NCBI GenBank assembly: GCA_945862315.1
Contig: CAMAXW010000008.1
Coordinates: 1 to 64,000 of the forward strand
DNA length: 64,000 nt
Source: Klebsiella pneumoniae
GTDB taxonomy: Bacteria > Pseudomonadota > Gammaproteobacteria > Ga0077536
Direction: 5' to 3'
This document shows positions 6,670 to 16,211 of this stretch, one piece after another. Under the pieces are notes generated by a model that saw only the letters and a list, made by a program, of their open reading frames with translations, was not told the DNA's origin and searched no databases. The position numbers and the translations under genes are program-made. How positions within the stretch are numbered: the first letter of the stretch is position 1; the number at the start of each line of letters is the position of its first letter.

Positions 6670-8158
6670 ATGAAACACCGCGCGCCGTTGCCACCCAACA
6701 CCCCAGTGCTGGTCGGCGTCGGCGTTGTGACGCAACGTGAAGAAGACTGTCAGCGCGCACACGAACCGCTTAAGTTGATGCTCGAAGCGGTGCTTGCGGC
6801 GGGTCGCAATGCAGGGGCACCAGCAGCGCTGTCGGGCATCCAATATCTGGCGGTTCCGCACGGTCGTTGGCGTTATCCGTAATCCGGCTGGCGCCATTGC
6901 CCGTGAAGTCGGTGCAATGCAGGCCAGCAGCGTGCTGGCGAGTGTCGGCGTGCTGCAACAAACCCTCATTGGCGAGGCCTGTGAGCGCATCGCGCGCGGG
7001 GAGTCACACACGACGCTGGTGACCGGTGCGGACGCCGGTTACCGTTTATTGCGGGCCCAAATAAGCGGCACCAAACTGACCGACTTAGCACAAGACGACG
7101 AACCCGACAGCCAATTGTCACCCAAGGACGATTTGCTGCATCCCGCCGAAATCCGCGCCGGACTCGATATGCCCGTCGGGCTCTACGCCCTGATGGAAAG
7201 CGCCTTTCGTGCCCAACAGGGCTGGACGGTGGCCGAGCATCGCGAACGTCTGGCCGCGTTGTATGCTCGGTTTAGTGCGGTGGCGGCAAATAATCCGCAC
7301 GCGTGGCACCGGTCGGCGGTGGCGGCCCACACCATCCGCGACGCCTCGCCACACAATCCCATGCAGGCGTTCCCTTACACCCGGCACCACTGTTCTACCT
7401 GGAATGTCGACCAAGCCGGGGCACTGTTGTTTTGTTCGGCAGCACGCGCCGCGCAGTTGGGCGTGCCGCGTGAACGCTGGATCTTCCCCCTCGCCAGCAC
7501 GCAGTCTAATCATATGGTGACGGTGTCTGCGCGCACGAATTTGGCCACTTGCCCGGGAGCGCGGATCGCTGGGGAAGCCGCCTTGGCCGCCGCCGGATTG
7601 ACCATTGCAGGCATCGATCTCGTTGAGCTTTACAGCTGCTTTCCCATCGCCGTGCAAACTTACGCGGCCGCCTTGGGCTTGAGCTTGGAAGGCACGCCGA
7701 CGTTCACCGGCGGCATGCCCTTTGCCGGCGGCCCATACAATAATTATGTCCTCCAGACCACCTGCCGCGCCGCCGAACTACTGCGCCAAGGCGACTCCCG
7801 CACGGCCTTGATCTCCAGCGTCTCGGGACTCCTGACCAAACAGGGCTTTGGTGTGTGGTCGCGTGATCCCGCACCGCAAGGCTACTGCAACGCCGATCGG
7901 AGCGCGGCGGTTGCCCGCGAGTGTCCGGCCCTTGAAGTCGCAGAAACCTTCACCGGGCCTGGGGTCATTGTGGGTTATACCGTGCTCCACGGGCGTGGTC
8001 TGGCCCCCCGGGGGGTGGCACTGCTGGACTTAGAGGATGGGCGCCGCGCGCTGGTAACTACCCAAGACCCGCCGGTGCTGGCCAGTTTCGAGGCCGAGGA
8101 ATGGGTGGGCCGGCGAGTCTTCAGCGAAGGGCATCAACTGCGACTAGCCGGACCCTGA
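6670..8158 (+). pseudogene. Thiolase-superfamily acetyl-CoA acetyltransferase, interrupted by a frameshift
   Basis: From ATG 6670 the frame gives a thiolase-like start (P-V-L-V-G-V-G-V-V-T-Q-R) and runs to a TAA at 6880-6882. Coding sequence continues without a gap in the +1 frame from 6881 (N-P-A-G-A-I-A-R-E-V-G-A) to the stop at 8156-8158. Removing one base near 6880 joins Y-P to N-P-A-G and restores a protein of about 495 residues. The later part has family features: H-H-C-S-T-W-N in the middle, the G-I-D-L-V-E-L-Y-S-C-F-P block and a G-G-M-P-F-A-G-G-P-Y-N-N-Y segment. It resembles the SCP-x/unusual thiolase branch used for acyl-CoA breakdown. Either the gene is recently inactivated or the extra base is an assembly or sequencing error; the intact reading on both sides favours a recent or artefactual event. 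Confidence 0.75.
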
Positions 8159-8266
8159 CGCGAGCTCGTTCACGCCCAACGCCTAGTACCGATGGGGTGT
8201 GCGGATGAGGCAGAGCGGTTAGTCTTGCGCCCACTGTTTTTAAGCTCACTCACCACGGAGTACCCG

Positions 8267-9052
8267 ATGTCCCCTACCCATCGTGTCGATTTCGACATCA
8301 AAAATCGGGTGGCCGTCATTGCGCTCAACCGCGCACCGGTCAACGCGATCGACCATCCCATGATCGATGCTATCCACGCCGCACTACGGCGTGCTGATGC
8401 CGATCCCGACGTCGGCGCCATCATTCTCACCAGCGCCCTGCCCGGCATGTTTTGCGGTGGGATGGACTTACGCATGGTCGCGGCTGGGGACACCCAGGAC
8501 CTGCGCAACTTTGTCTATAAGTTTTATCTGGAAACGATGAACATCCAGTACACGTTGACCAAGCCGACGATCGTCGCCATCAATGGCCCGGCGCGCGGTG
8601 CCGGCATGACGCTGTCGATCACCAGTGACGTCGTCCTTGCCGCCGACGACATCGACCTCGGTTATCCAGAAATCAACATCGGACTGATTCCCGCCATTCA
8701 CTATGTACATCTACCGCGCAATATCAGCCGGCACAAAGCCTTTGAACTGCTTTTCGGTGGCAAACCGATTCCCGCCACCGAAGCGGCGAGCTTAGGCATC
8801 ATCAATCACGCGGTGCCGCGCGCCGAGCTGCTCGAGCGCGCGCACGCCATGGCGCAGATTTTTGCCGCCAAGTCGCCGTCCATCATGGCGTTGGGCCGCC
8901 AGTCCTTCATGCGTGCCAACGATTTGGACTATCGCCGTAACGTGGAAAACCAAATCGAAACGCTGTGCAATGTTTTTAGTACGCCCGATGGGCGTGAGGG
9001 GCTGCTGGCTTTTGTCGAGAAACGCGCCCCACATTGGGGCGGCGAAAAATAG
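8267..9052 (+). CDS. Enoyl-CoA hydratase/isomerase family protein
   Basis: The 261-residue crotonase-fold protein starts at ATG 8267, supported by GGAG nine bases upstream and by the family-typical opening V-A-V-I-A-L-N-R. The oxyanion-hole regions are G-M-F-C-G-G-M-D-L near residue 65 and N-G-P-A-R-G-A-G-M-T near residue 109. It acts on CoA thioesters, either hydrating 2-enoyl-CoA or isomerising it; which one cannot be decided. It follows the broken thiolase gene by 108 bases in the same direction, and the pair looks like part of an acyl-CoA degradation unit. It is the only intact acyl-CoA gene in this part of the window. Confidence 0.85.
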   Translation: MSPTHRVDFDIKNRVAVIALNRAPVNAIDHPMIDAIHAALRRADADPDVGAIILTSALPGMFCGGMDLRMVAAGDTQDLRNFVYKFYLETMNIQYTLTKPTIVAINGPARGAGMTLSITSDVVLAADDIDLGYPEINIGLIPAIHYVHLPRNISRHKAFELLFGGKPIPATEAASLGIINHAVPRAELLERAHAMAQIFAAKSPSIMALGRQSFMRANDLDYRRNVENQIETLCNVFSTPDGREGLLAFVEKRAPHWGGEK

Positions 9053-9208
9053 TTAGCGCGTGCTGGCGGGTCGCTACCGGGAGTTTAGTAAGCCCCCTAT
9101 GACCCATAGCAATTAAACGTTGCCACACAACGTCCCGAGCATTACCGTCGCGTACCGATTACGCGGGCCAGTGAGGCGCGCGCCATTCCACCAGCCTGAA
9201 ATTAACCC

Positions 9209-10171
9209 ATGAACGACATCACAGAACTTAAAGCGTTTCTGACGCATCTCCATGAAAAATATCGCAACCACCATGAAGGCGCGGTGGCGACCTATATCCC
9301 GGCGCTGGCTGCGGCCAATCCAGACTACTTCGGCATTAGCATCGCGAGCGTGGATGGCCAGCAATTCTCCGTGGGAGATTGCGATCAGGAATTCACCATC
9401 CAGTCCATCTGCAAACCCTTGGCGTTCCTCATGGCGCTAGAGCGCACTGGCCGTGAACACGTCTTGCAGCACGTGGGGGTGGAGCCGAGCGGGGAGGCAT
9501 TCAACTCGGTAGAGCTGACGGCGCATAACGGCCGGCCGTTCAACCCCATGGTCAACGCAGGCGCCATTGCCATGGCGGGTCTGATCAAGCAAGAGCCGTT
9601 GGAAGCCGGTGTGGCCGCGTTTGTGGCGCGGTTGGGGGATGCCGCAGGTCGCACGTTAAAGATCGACGATATCGTGCGTGCGTCTGAATCCAGCACGGGC
9701 AACCGTAATCGGGCCATTGCTTATTTACTGCGGAATTTCGAGATTATCGATGAACGCGTAGAGGACACCCTGCAGCACTACTTTGCGCAATGCTCGGTAC
9801 TGGTAAACACCCGCGACCTTGCGATGATCGGTGCTACGCTCGCCAATATGGGCGAGAACCCGGTCACCCAGAAAGACGTGTTTGATCTGCGCTACATCAA
9901 GGACGCCCTGTCGGTGATGTTCACCTGCGGCATGTACGACTTCGCGGGGGAGTGGGCCTACCGAGTCGGTGTGCCCGCCAAAAGCGGGGTCTCCGGGGGC
10001 GTACTGGCGGTGATCAATCGCCAGTTGGGAGTTGCCGTGTATTCGCCGCGCTTGGACGCTAACGGCAACAGCGCACGGGGGATCAAAGTATGTATCGACC
10101 TCGCTGAGGAGTTCGGTTTACACGCCTTCGATGTCATGAATTTCGGCTCAAATTTTTTGCGCGCGCTGTGA
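9209..10171 (+). CDS. glsA: Glutaminase A
   Basis: The 320-residue protein matches bacterial glutaminase in length and throughout its sequence. Catalytic Ser66 and Lys69 sit in Q-S-I-C-K-P, with later family motifs H-N-G-R-P-F-N-P-M-V-N-A-G-A-I, S-E-S-S-T-G-N-R-N-R and S-G-V-S-G-G. It hydrolyses glutamine to glutamate and ammonia in the cytoplasm, and no signal peptide is present. The gene stands alone, 156 bases after the hydratase, and converges on the SDR gene across a 10-bp hairpin. Confidence 0.95.
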   Translation: MNDITELKAFLTHLHEKYRNHHEGAVATYIPALAAANPDYFGISIASVDGQQFSVGDCDQEFTIQSICKPLAFLMALERTGREHVLQHVGVEPSGEAFNSVELTAHNGRPFNPMVNAGAIAMAGLIKQEPLEAGVAAFVARLGDAAGRTLKIDDIVRASESSTGNRNRAIAYLLRNFEIIDERVEDTLQHYFAQCSVLVNTRDLAMIGATLANMGENPVTQKDVFDLRYIKDALSVMFTCGMYDFAGEWAYRVGVPAKSGVSGGVLAVINRQLGVAVYSPRLDANGNSARGIKVCIDLAEEFGLHAFDVMNFGSNFLRAL

Positions 10172-10176
10172 TGAAG

Positions 10177-10204
10177 GCGTCCCAAAAGAGCCAGTTTGGG
10201 ACGC
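10177..10204. terminator. Hairpin between convergent glsA and SDR genes, no U-tract
   Basis: A perfect 10-bp inverted repeat (GCGTCCCAAA / TTTGGGACGC) with an 8-base loop begins six bases after the glsA stop and ends six bases before the SDR stop. It could end transcription from both sides, but there is no T-run on either strand. Confidence 0.6.
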
Positions 10205-10209
10205 ACCCG

Positions 10210-11091
10210 TTACGCCGTGAAACGCGGCTGGTAGAGATCTTCTGGCACCACCTGTGCGTAATGTTCGCAAAGCTCGGCAGCACTAAAGGGCGTGTCGCGA
10301 AACGTCTCGTGGACTTCCCGAGGCACGCTCCACAACGCCGTTTTGCGTCCATTAAAAGTAATGCACTGACCATTAAAGTGATTGGCGGCATCGCTCGCCA
10401 ACCACAGCAAACCCTGCGCGACTTCGCTCGGGGATCCAAAGCCGAGTGCGGCCGGAGAAAGTGGCGGCGTGCCACTGGCGGCCGCCTGCCGCCCCGCGTT
10501 GTCAAACACCACCTGCGTCATCTCGGTGGCCGCAATCGGCCAAAACGCATTGCAGCGTATGCCATAGCGGGTTAGCTCCAGCACCCACGTGCGCTGCAGC
10601 CCCAACAGGCCGGCTTTGGCGGCTGCGTAATTGCTCTGACCAAATCCTCCCGCCAAACCAGAAGAGGAAATAATGTTGATGATCTGCCCGCCGCCCTGCT
10701 CTCGCATGGCGATGGCGGCATATTTTCCGCAGGCCCAAGCACCCCGTAAATGCACGGCGATCACGGCGTCAAAATCTTCTTCACTCATTTTGAACAACGT
10801 GCGATCACGCACTTGCCCGGCGTTATTCACCAACACATCGATGCCACCGTAATGCGTCACGCAGGTTTGAATCAGCGTGGCACACACGCTGGCATCGGCC
10901 ACCGAACCCACCACCGAGGCCACCTCACCGCCCGCTTCGCGCACCAGCGCGACGGTCTCGGCAAGTGCTTCGGGATCGGTGCCGTTGACCACCACGCGCG
11001 CGCCCGCCTTGGCCATTTCCACCGCGGTGGCCCGCCCCAGCCCACGTGAAGAACCGGTGATGACCACCCGTTTACCCTGCAATAACGCCAT
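10210..11091 (-). CDS. Short-chain dehydrogenase/reductase
   Basis: The protein of 293 residues is a classical-type SDR: cofactor motif T-G-S-S-R-G-L-G (residues 12-19), N-N-A-G, the Ser of I-S-S-S-G-L-A-G-G and Y-A-A-A-K. It uses NAD(P) to oxidise or reduce a hydroxyl/keto group; arginine/asparagine residues after the second strand could fit NADP, but this is not decisive. The C-terminal tail of about 50 residues beyond the core (W-S-V-P-R-E-V-H-E-T-F onward) is longer than in most SDRs of 250 residues and resembles the extension of (3R)-hydroxyacyl-CoA-type multidomain homologues. The ATG at 11089-11091 is preceded by a plausible AGGAG (CTCATTCAGGAGTCACACG on the minus strand). Confidence 0.88.
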   Translation of the reverse strand: MALLQGKRVVITGSSRGLGRATAVEMAKAGARVVVNGTDPEALAETVALVREAGGEVASVVGSVADASVCATLIQTCVTHYGGIDVLVNNAGQVRDRTLFKMSEEDFDAVIAVHLRGAWACGKYAAIAMREQGGGQIINIISSSGLAGGFGQSNYAAAKAGLLGLQRTWVLELTRYGIRCNAFWPIAATEMTQVVFDNAGRQAAASGTPPLSPAALGFGSPSEVAQGLLWLASDAANHFNGQCITFNGRKTALWSVPREVHETFRDTPFSAAELCEHYAQVVPEDLYQPRFTA

Positions 11092-11307
11092 CGTGTGACT
11101 CCTGAATGAGGTTGATCGAGTGCCCGCTGGAAGGTCTGGCGACACACGCGGGATCGCGAGGCCAAACCCTTCTGGGCTGCGCGCCCACAAAATTAAATGT
11201 CGAGGATACCCACAATGATACTCACGCCCATCTCACGCCGACAAAAGTAGGCACTGTTCCCAACTGGGATCCAGCGGGCTGATGCCCGCCGGGGATCAAA
11301 CTCACCG

Positions 11308-12459
11308 CTAAAAGCTGTCGAGGGCGGCGAGGTCGTCAATGGCGATGACGATGCGGCGAATGAATTCTAGCGAGGTCGCCGGTGGCTGCATCGCGGGGGC
11401 CTCTGGTGGCTGGCCCAGCGTGCCCGTCCACCATGCCAGCGCCGCAAAGAGCTGTTGTCGGTAAAGCTGCCAAGCGTCGTCGAAGACCAGCCGCGGCCCG
11501 CCCCGCGCCCACAGTTGATCAAGGTAGTACTGGAGCAGTTCGCGCTCCCACGCGCGGCGTTTTTCGGGGACCGTGCCGGTGGCGAGGCAGTAGGCGAAAT
11601 CGCGACTCCAATTGCCCTTGCAGCAGTTCTGCCAATCGTTGACGCCCAACTCGCCCTGCGGGGTGATATACCAGTTTTTGAGATGAACATCGTTGTGGGT
11701 GAGCATGCGCGGCAGTTCGGCGTGGCGCGCCACACAGCGCAGCGTAGCCGGCCACACTTCGGGCTCGCGCGCGAATAAGCGCGAAGGAATCACGGCTTGT
11801 GCTTGGGTGTAGCCACGGATACAAGCCTGCGCAAAGCCCGCGTCCACCGCAGTGATGGTGAAAAAAGTCTCCCACTTGGAAAACGCCGCCAGCGTGGTGT
11901 CGAGTTCGGCGCTTTGATAATACCGGCCGTGCAGCGTCGCTAGCAGCCGCAACTGGCTCTTGATGTGGTCTTGCGATAAATCCGTGTCGAGCGCGCAAAA
12001 TTCAACCTGCCCACGCAGGTCGCGCATCACGACAATGGAATTGAGGGTCAGGGGATCGTAGCGCGCAAACAAGGCCTCCGGCGCGATGACACCCAACGTG
12101 GGGCGCACGGTGTTATAGAAATTAACCTCCGCCTGTACGCCTTCGTTCATGCCCAGCATGTAGCGACTTTCCAGACTTTGGGTGCCCTTGCAGAACACAC
12201 TCGCCGGCAGTCCCGCGGCAGTCCCTGCGGCGTTCCACACCATTTCGATACGGCGTCGGTTGGACGTGCCATCGTCGCGCGGCCCTAGGGTGTGCGCGAG
12301 CACCTGCGCGTCGGGCGTACCGGTGCCCAGCACTGCCGTGAGCCAGGTCGGGGTAATCGACTCGTAGGTGGGTGGCATGTCACTTGCCCGCCGCGGGATA
12401 ATAGGCGAACGCTGTTCGGCTTCGAAACGCTGTTTAATCTCTTGGAAACTGATGGTCAT
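11308..12459 (-). CDS. Aminoglycoside-phosphotransferase / ecdysteroid-kinase-like protein
   Basis: The 383-residue protein has a kinase-like fold of the APH/EcKL type. Brenner's motif is H255-N-D-V-H-L-K-N262, with Asp257 as catalytic base, and the metal-binding Asp is D275 in G-V-N-D-W-Q. K91 (F-C-K-G) is the likely ATP-binding lysine. The family phosphorylates small hydroxyl compounds, and close bacterial relatives often sit beside acyl-CoA and steroid/terpenoid catabolism genes, so an acyl or sterol-like substrate is possible but not shown. The start ATG at 12459 is the natural one before T-I-S-F-Q-E-I. The methyltransferase gene on the same strand lies just upstream in transcription order (38-base gap), so the two may share a transcript. 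Confidence 0.8.
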   Translation of the reverse strand: MTISFQEIKQRFEAEQRSPIIPRRASDMPPTYESITPTWLTAVLGTGTPDAQVLAHTLGPRDDGTSNRRRIEMVWNAAGTAAGLPASVFCKGTQSLESRYMLGMNEGVQAEVNFYNTVRPTLGVIAPEALFARYDPLTLNSIVVMRDLRGQVEFCALDTDLSQDHIKSQLRLLATLHGRYYQSAELDTTLAAFSKWETFFTITAVDAGFAQACIRGYTQAQAVIPSRLFAREPEVWPATLRCVARHAELPRMLTHNDVHLKNWYITPQGELGVNDWQNCCKGNWSRDFAYCLATGTVPEKRRAWERELLQYYLDQLWARGGPRLVFDDAWQLYRQQLFAALAWWTGTLGQPPEAPAMQPPATSLEFIRRIVIAIDDLAALDSF

Positions 12460-12496
12460 TGCGGCGTCCCCCTTAGGTTTTTTACCCCTGCACCCA

Positions 12497-13246
12497 CTAA
12501 CGTACGGGCTTACGAAATTTCAGGATGAATTGATCGGTCTGACCCCGAATAGCGGGATCAAACACCCCGCTGGTCAGCGGGTCCTGCGGATTACCTAATA
12601 AATCGCTTTCGGCTTCTAGGGTAAAACCCGCCGCCAGCACTTCGCGTCGGACGACTGCCGGATCGATGCGATGGAGTTTGTCGATTTGGGCGTCGGTCGT
12701 GCCGGTGGGGGCGCGATGGTCCACCACAAAATAGACCCCACCCGGCCGCAACGCGCGAAAAATAGCCTGATTCATCTGCGCGATGTCGACCTGTTGCCAA
12801 TGCTGGTCGTGATAGAGCTGCACGAAAAATACTAAATTCACCGGGGCATCGAAGGCGATTTCTGCCATGGGCTGGATGGTGCTCGTGACATTCGTGCAGC
12901 CGCTGGCTATCAGCGCCGACACCCCCTCCCGAGACTTGGGAAACTTGGTGTCCAACCAGGTGGGATTAAAAGCGAACACCTGACCCTGGGGACCCACGAT
13001 GTGGCTGAGCAGGCGGGTGTAGTAGCCGGTACCGGGGCCAATATCTACCACCCGCTGGCCGGCTTGCACGCCCGCTAACGCCAGCAGGCTAGCCGGCTTA
13101 CGCAGGGCGTCGCGCGCACGGTCGGCGGCAGGTCGTGCCGGGTCCGCTAGCGCGGCTGCGATGGGATCGGGCGCGCTGGTCGCGGCGAGCGCCGTGAAGT
13201 TAAGCAGGACAGCGAACCCGCAAACTAAAAACTTAGGGACCCACAT
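12497..13246 (-). CDS. Exported SAM-dependent methyltransferase-like protein
   Basis: The 249-residue protein begins with a signal peptide (V-C-G-F-A-V-L-L-N-F-T-A-L-A-A), then a class I methyltransferase fold with motif I V-V-D-I-G-P-G-T-G (residues 66-74) and a later L-R-P-G-G-V-Y-F-V-V-D. It belongs to a family of predicted methyltransferases that, oddly, carry signal peptides. A periplasmic location would raise the question of where S-adenosylmethionine comes from. The start at 13246 is chosen over an ATG eight codons upstream because GGAG lies eight bases before it and the signal peptide then starts cleanly. The substrate is unknown. Confidence 0.78.
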   Translation of the reverse strand: MWVPKFLVCGFAVLLNFTALAATSAPDPIAAALADPARPAADRARDALRKPASLLALAGVQAGQRVVDIGPGTGYYTRLLSHIVGPQGQVFAFNPTWLDTKFPKSREGVSALIASGCTNVTSTIQPMAEIAFDAPVNLVFFVQLYHDQHWQQVDIAQMNQAIFRALRPGGVYFVVDHRAPTGTTDAQIDKLHRIDPAVVRREVLAAGFTLEAESDLLGNPQDPLTSGVFDPAIRGQTDQFILKFRKPVR

Positions 13247-13410
13247 AAGCTTTACTCCAAGGGTGGACACGCAACACAGGGGCCGCGACTGGCGACTTTG
13301 CGCCTAGATTGAAGCACGCGTGGCTGGCTCAACTGCCAGCGAACGCGCGGCCGGTGCGGCACGCCAAGCCGCGCGGCGTGCATGCCGTCGGCCAGAATTT
13401 AAAGGTGCGC

Positions 13411-14751
13411 TTAAAGCCAATACAGCCCCAAAACATACAGCGCGCCTACCGCCAACTGCACTACCGTAATCGGCAAGCCATAGCGCAAAAAGCGCAAAAA
13501 GCTGACTGGCTGGCCATGATTAGCACAGATGCCAGCCGCGATAATATTGGCCGAGGCGCCAATTAAAGTGGCGTTACCGCCCAGCGTGCCACCAAACATC
13601 ATGGCGATAAAAACGGGCAGAGTATCGGTTGGCCACGCGCTAAACAGCGTCCCCAGCGCTTCTTCCGGGACTACTTCAGCCGTCACCAGATAGCCCTTGA
13701 CCAGCACCAGCATGGCCGCCACCACCGGGATATTGGCCAACACGCTGGACATCGCCCCTACCGCCACTAGCAGGCACAGCGCAACCGGCAACAGACGCAC
13801 GCCAAACCAGCCATAAACGGCATCCGACAACAATTGCAGTACCCCGGTGTTTGCAACGGCTTCTACCAGAAAAAACATGCACATCAGAAAAATGAGGGTC
13901 TTCCAGTCCACGTCCCGCAGCACAGCGTCCACGGGTTCTACCCGTGCACTATGCAGCACTAGCAGGGCGAGGGAGGCGGCGATAATCGCCACCGCCTGCG
14001 GCCTAATCGGCCGGGGGAGGGCCTCGCCAAAAATAAACAAGGCCACCATGAGGGCTAAAACCAGCAGCGTGCACAGGCAGAAGTAAGGCCGTTCGAAGGG
14101 CGGCAGCAGCGGTGGATCTGCCGGCAACAGGCGTCGCACCTGCCACACATCGCGCAGCAGCCACGGCGCCAACAACACCACTACCGCCACCTCCAACAGA
14201 CCGCCCAAGCTCACCCAATGTAGATACGCCCCGAAGTTCATGCCGATGGCGCTAGCCACTAAAAAGGTGGCCGGATCGCCCACCAGTGTCAGCAGGCCCG
14301 CGGAGTTGCTGAGGATGGCCATCAGCACCAGCGGCCCCACAAAGTCGACTTCTAAGGAGCGCGCCACGCGGATCACAATGGGCGCCAGCAAGATGACCGT
14401 GGTGGCATTGGGCAACACGGCGCACAGCGGCACGACCATTAGCACAATGCCTAAAATGAAGCGCCGACCGCTGCCTCGCGTGAGCCGCAAAAAACGCGCG
14501 CCGATTTGGTCAAACAGACCCGTAGGCACTAGCACGCGAGCGACCACCATGCCACCGAACAACAGTGCGATGGCGCCGTTAGCCGTGCCAAAAACATGCA
14601 CAGCATCCTGACCATTCAGCGCGCCCGCGATCACCAGCGCGCTCACCCCCAGCAGACCGAGCAGCGCCATGTCGGCTAAATCGACCGCAATGGCGAGGAC
14701 CACTATGCTGAAAGTAGCGAGCACAAACAGCGTCTGAAAATCCCACGTCAT
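13411..14751 (-). CDS. SLC13 / ArsB-NhaD superfamily membrane transporter
   Basis: The 446-residue, very hydrophobic protein has about 11-12 membrane segments. It shows the ion-transporter signature of this superfamily: P-N-A-T-T-V-I-L-L-A-P in the first half and N-I-P-V-V-A-A plus G-G-N-A-T-L-I-G-A-S-A-N in the second half. Members move dicarboxylates, citrate, arsenite or Na+/H+; the sequence does not separate these. ATG 14751 is preferred over the longer frame because AAGGA lies eight bases upstream. The gene sits 26 bases after the solute-binding protein gene and is probably in its operon. Confidence 0.8.
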   Translation of the reverse strand: MTWDFQTLFVLATFSIVVLAIAVDLADMALLGLLGVSALVIAGALNGQDAVHVFGTANGAIALLFGGMVVARVLVPTGLFDQIGARFLRLTRGSGRRFILGIVLMVVPLCAVLPNATTVILLAPIVIRVARSLEVDFVGPLVLMAILSNSAGLLTLVGDPATFLVASAIGMNFGAYLHWVSLGGLLEVAVVVLLAPWLLRDVWQVRRLLPADPPLLPPFERPYFCLCTLLVLALMVALFIFGEALPRPIRPQAVAIIAASLALLVLHSARVEPVDAVLRDVDWKTLIFLMCMFFLVEAVANTGVLQLLSDAVYGWFGVRLLPVALCLLVAVGAMSSVLANIPVVAAMLVLVKGYLVTAEVVPEEALGTLFSAWPTDTLPVFIAMMFGGTLGGNATLIGASANIIAAGICANHGQPVSFLRFLRYGLPITVVQLAVGALYVLGLYWL

Positions 14752-14777
14752 ACCGACATCCTTGGTTACCGGGGCCG

Positions 14778-15854
14778 TTATTGCAGGGATGGCGCAAAGA
14801 GCGCGCCGCCCATCCGCCACGGCCGGTTAAGTCCGCGGGGGAACATCAATCGCGTGCCGCCGAGGTTGCGCTCAAAAATCTCCCCGTAATTGCCACCCGC
14901 CGCAATGACGCGCTCAGCCCACCGCGGATCGCCGCCCAAGGTCGCGGCGTAGCGGCGCAAGCCAACCAGTATGGGAGCCGGCGGACCGGCACCCAAAGAG
15001 TTGAGGGCGGCACGCTGGTCGATACCTTCGGCTTCGGCAAGGATGAGGACAAATCCGACCCAACGCACCGCACGCTCCCATTCGGCATCGCCTTGGCGCA
15101 GCGCGGGCGCTAGTGGTTCGGCCCCTAGCGTTTCAGGCAGCAGGCGGTAGCGGTCTTCCGTGCCCACCGGCGGGTGGTCCAACGCGGCCAGCGCGACCCC
15201 ATCGGCACTCAGGGCGGCGCACTGCTGAGCTTCAAAGGCTGCCCGGGCCGCCACAAAGGAGTCTTCCAAGCGCAGTTCGTAGTGGAGGCTGCGCGCGCTG
15301 AAATAACTGTCCAGATGCGCGACATGGGTAGAACCCTTGGTCGCGCAGATGACCTGGCCGGCGAGCTCGGGCAGGGCTGTAAGCGGGCTGTTTTGGGCCA
15401 CCAAGACGCGTTGCTCGTCAAACAACAGCGGGCCGGTGAAAACCACCCGCAGCCCACCTTCGCGCGCGAAGGTCCACGTGCTGCTGCCGGCAATCAGATC
15501 GACGCGTTCGGCCAAGAGCGCGGGAAAACGCTCGAAGCCATTAACCGGAATAATACGCACCCGGTTGGCATCACCCAAAATTGCCGCCGCCACGGCCCGG
15601 CAAATATCCACCTCGAAACCAGCCCATTCACCCTGCGGATTCTGGCTGGCCAGGCCGAGGATATTGCGACTGACACCACAGCGCACCTCCCCGCTCGAGC
15701 GCACACGTGCCAGCGTTTCGCCCGCCATACTGCCACCGGCGATGCCCAGCGCGCCCAGCAGCAATACCACTAGCCGCCAGCGTGCGCGCCGGTGCTCGGG
15801 CACTTTGGGCGGGCGAATATTCGTCGTGCAGGCCATTAATGTGGGTGCTGGCAT
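14778..15854 (-). CDS. Amino-acid-type solute-binding protein (SBP family 3, AapJ-like)
   Basis: The protein of about 358 residues has an N-terminal membrane/signal segment (L-V-V-L-L-L-G-A-L-G-I-A-G-G) and then a family 3 solute-binding fold, starting V-R-S-S-G-E-V-R-C-G-V-S and continuing W-A-G-F-E-V-D-I-C-R-A-V-A-A-A. These blocks resemble AapJ/BztA, the periplasmic binding proteins of general L-amino acid ABC transporters. No permease or ATPase gene is present; the only neighbour is a secondary transporter. It may serve a distant ABC system or act as a sensor or receptor. The start is uncertain: ATG at 15854 or at 15836 are both possible. Confidence 0.75.
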   Translation of the reverse strand: MPAPTLMACTTNIRPPKVPEHRRARWRLVVLLLGALGIAGGSMAGETLARVRSSGEVRCGVSRNILGLASQNPQGEWAGFEVDICRAVAAAILGDANRVRIIPVNGFERFPALLAERVDLIAGSSTWTFAREGGLRVVFTGPLLFDEQRVLVAQNSPLTALPELAGQVICATKGSTHVAHLDSYFSARSLHYELRLEDSFVAARAAFEAQQCAALSADGVALAALDHPPVGTEDRYRLLPETLGAEPLAPALRQGDAEWERAVRWVGFVLILAEAEGIDQRAALNSLGAGPPAPILVGLRRYAATLGGDPRWAERVIAAGGNYGEIFERNLGGTRLMFPRGLNRPWRMGGALFAPSLQ

Positions 15855-16211
15855 CGTCTCACTGCTATGGAAAGCGTTAGTCGCCGGCAGCACGCGGGCC
15901 ACCGTCAACAGTCTGGTCAACCAGCCGCGCCCCCCGGCACTAACCTCGGTGAGCCTAGCACTTAGCTGGCCGTCTACCGCTAGGGGCTACGGGTGTTGGC
16001 ACACCACCCCCAGTCTGCGCGTGGCGTGCGGAATCATACGGTTGGCGAGGATCGATTGGAACTGTGAATCTGGTCTCCAACTCCGGCGTTGGGCATGGGT
16101 GGCACGCAGGGGTTCACCCCACCCACACCGCTTAGGCTGCCAGCTTCTACCAAGCAGGGCGAGGCGCAGCGCTGGGGTGGACGGCTAGGCGAACCACGCA
16201 TCAGACGCCGC

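Noticed and set aside
15855-16188. Extension of plus-strand frames and tRNA-like pieces in the gap before the EF-hand gene
   Set aside because: Frames are shadows of the solute-binding protein gene; no cloverleaf or T-loop sequence was found.
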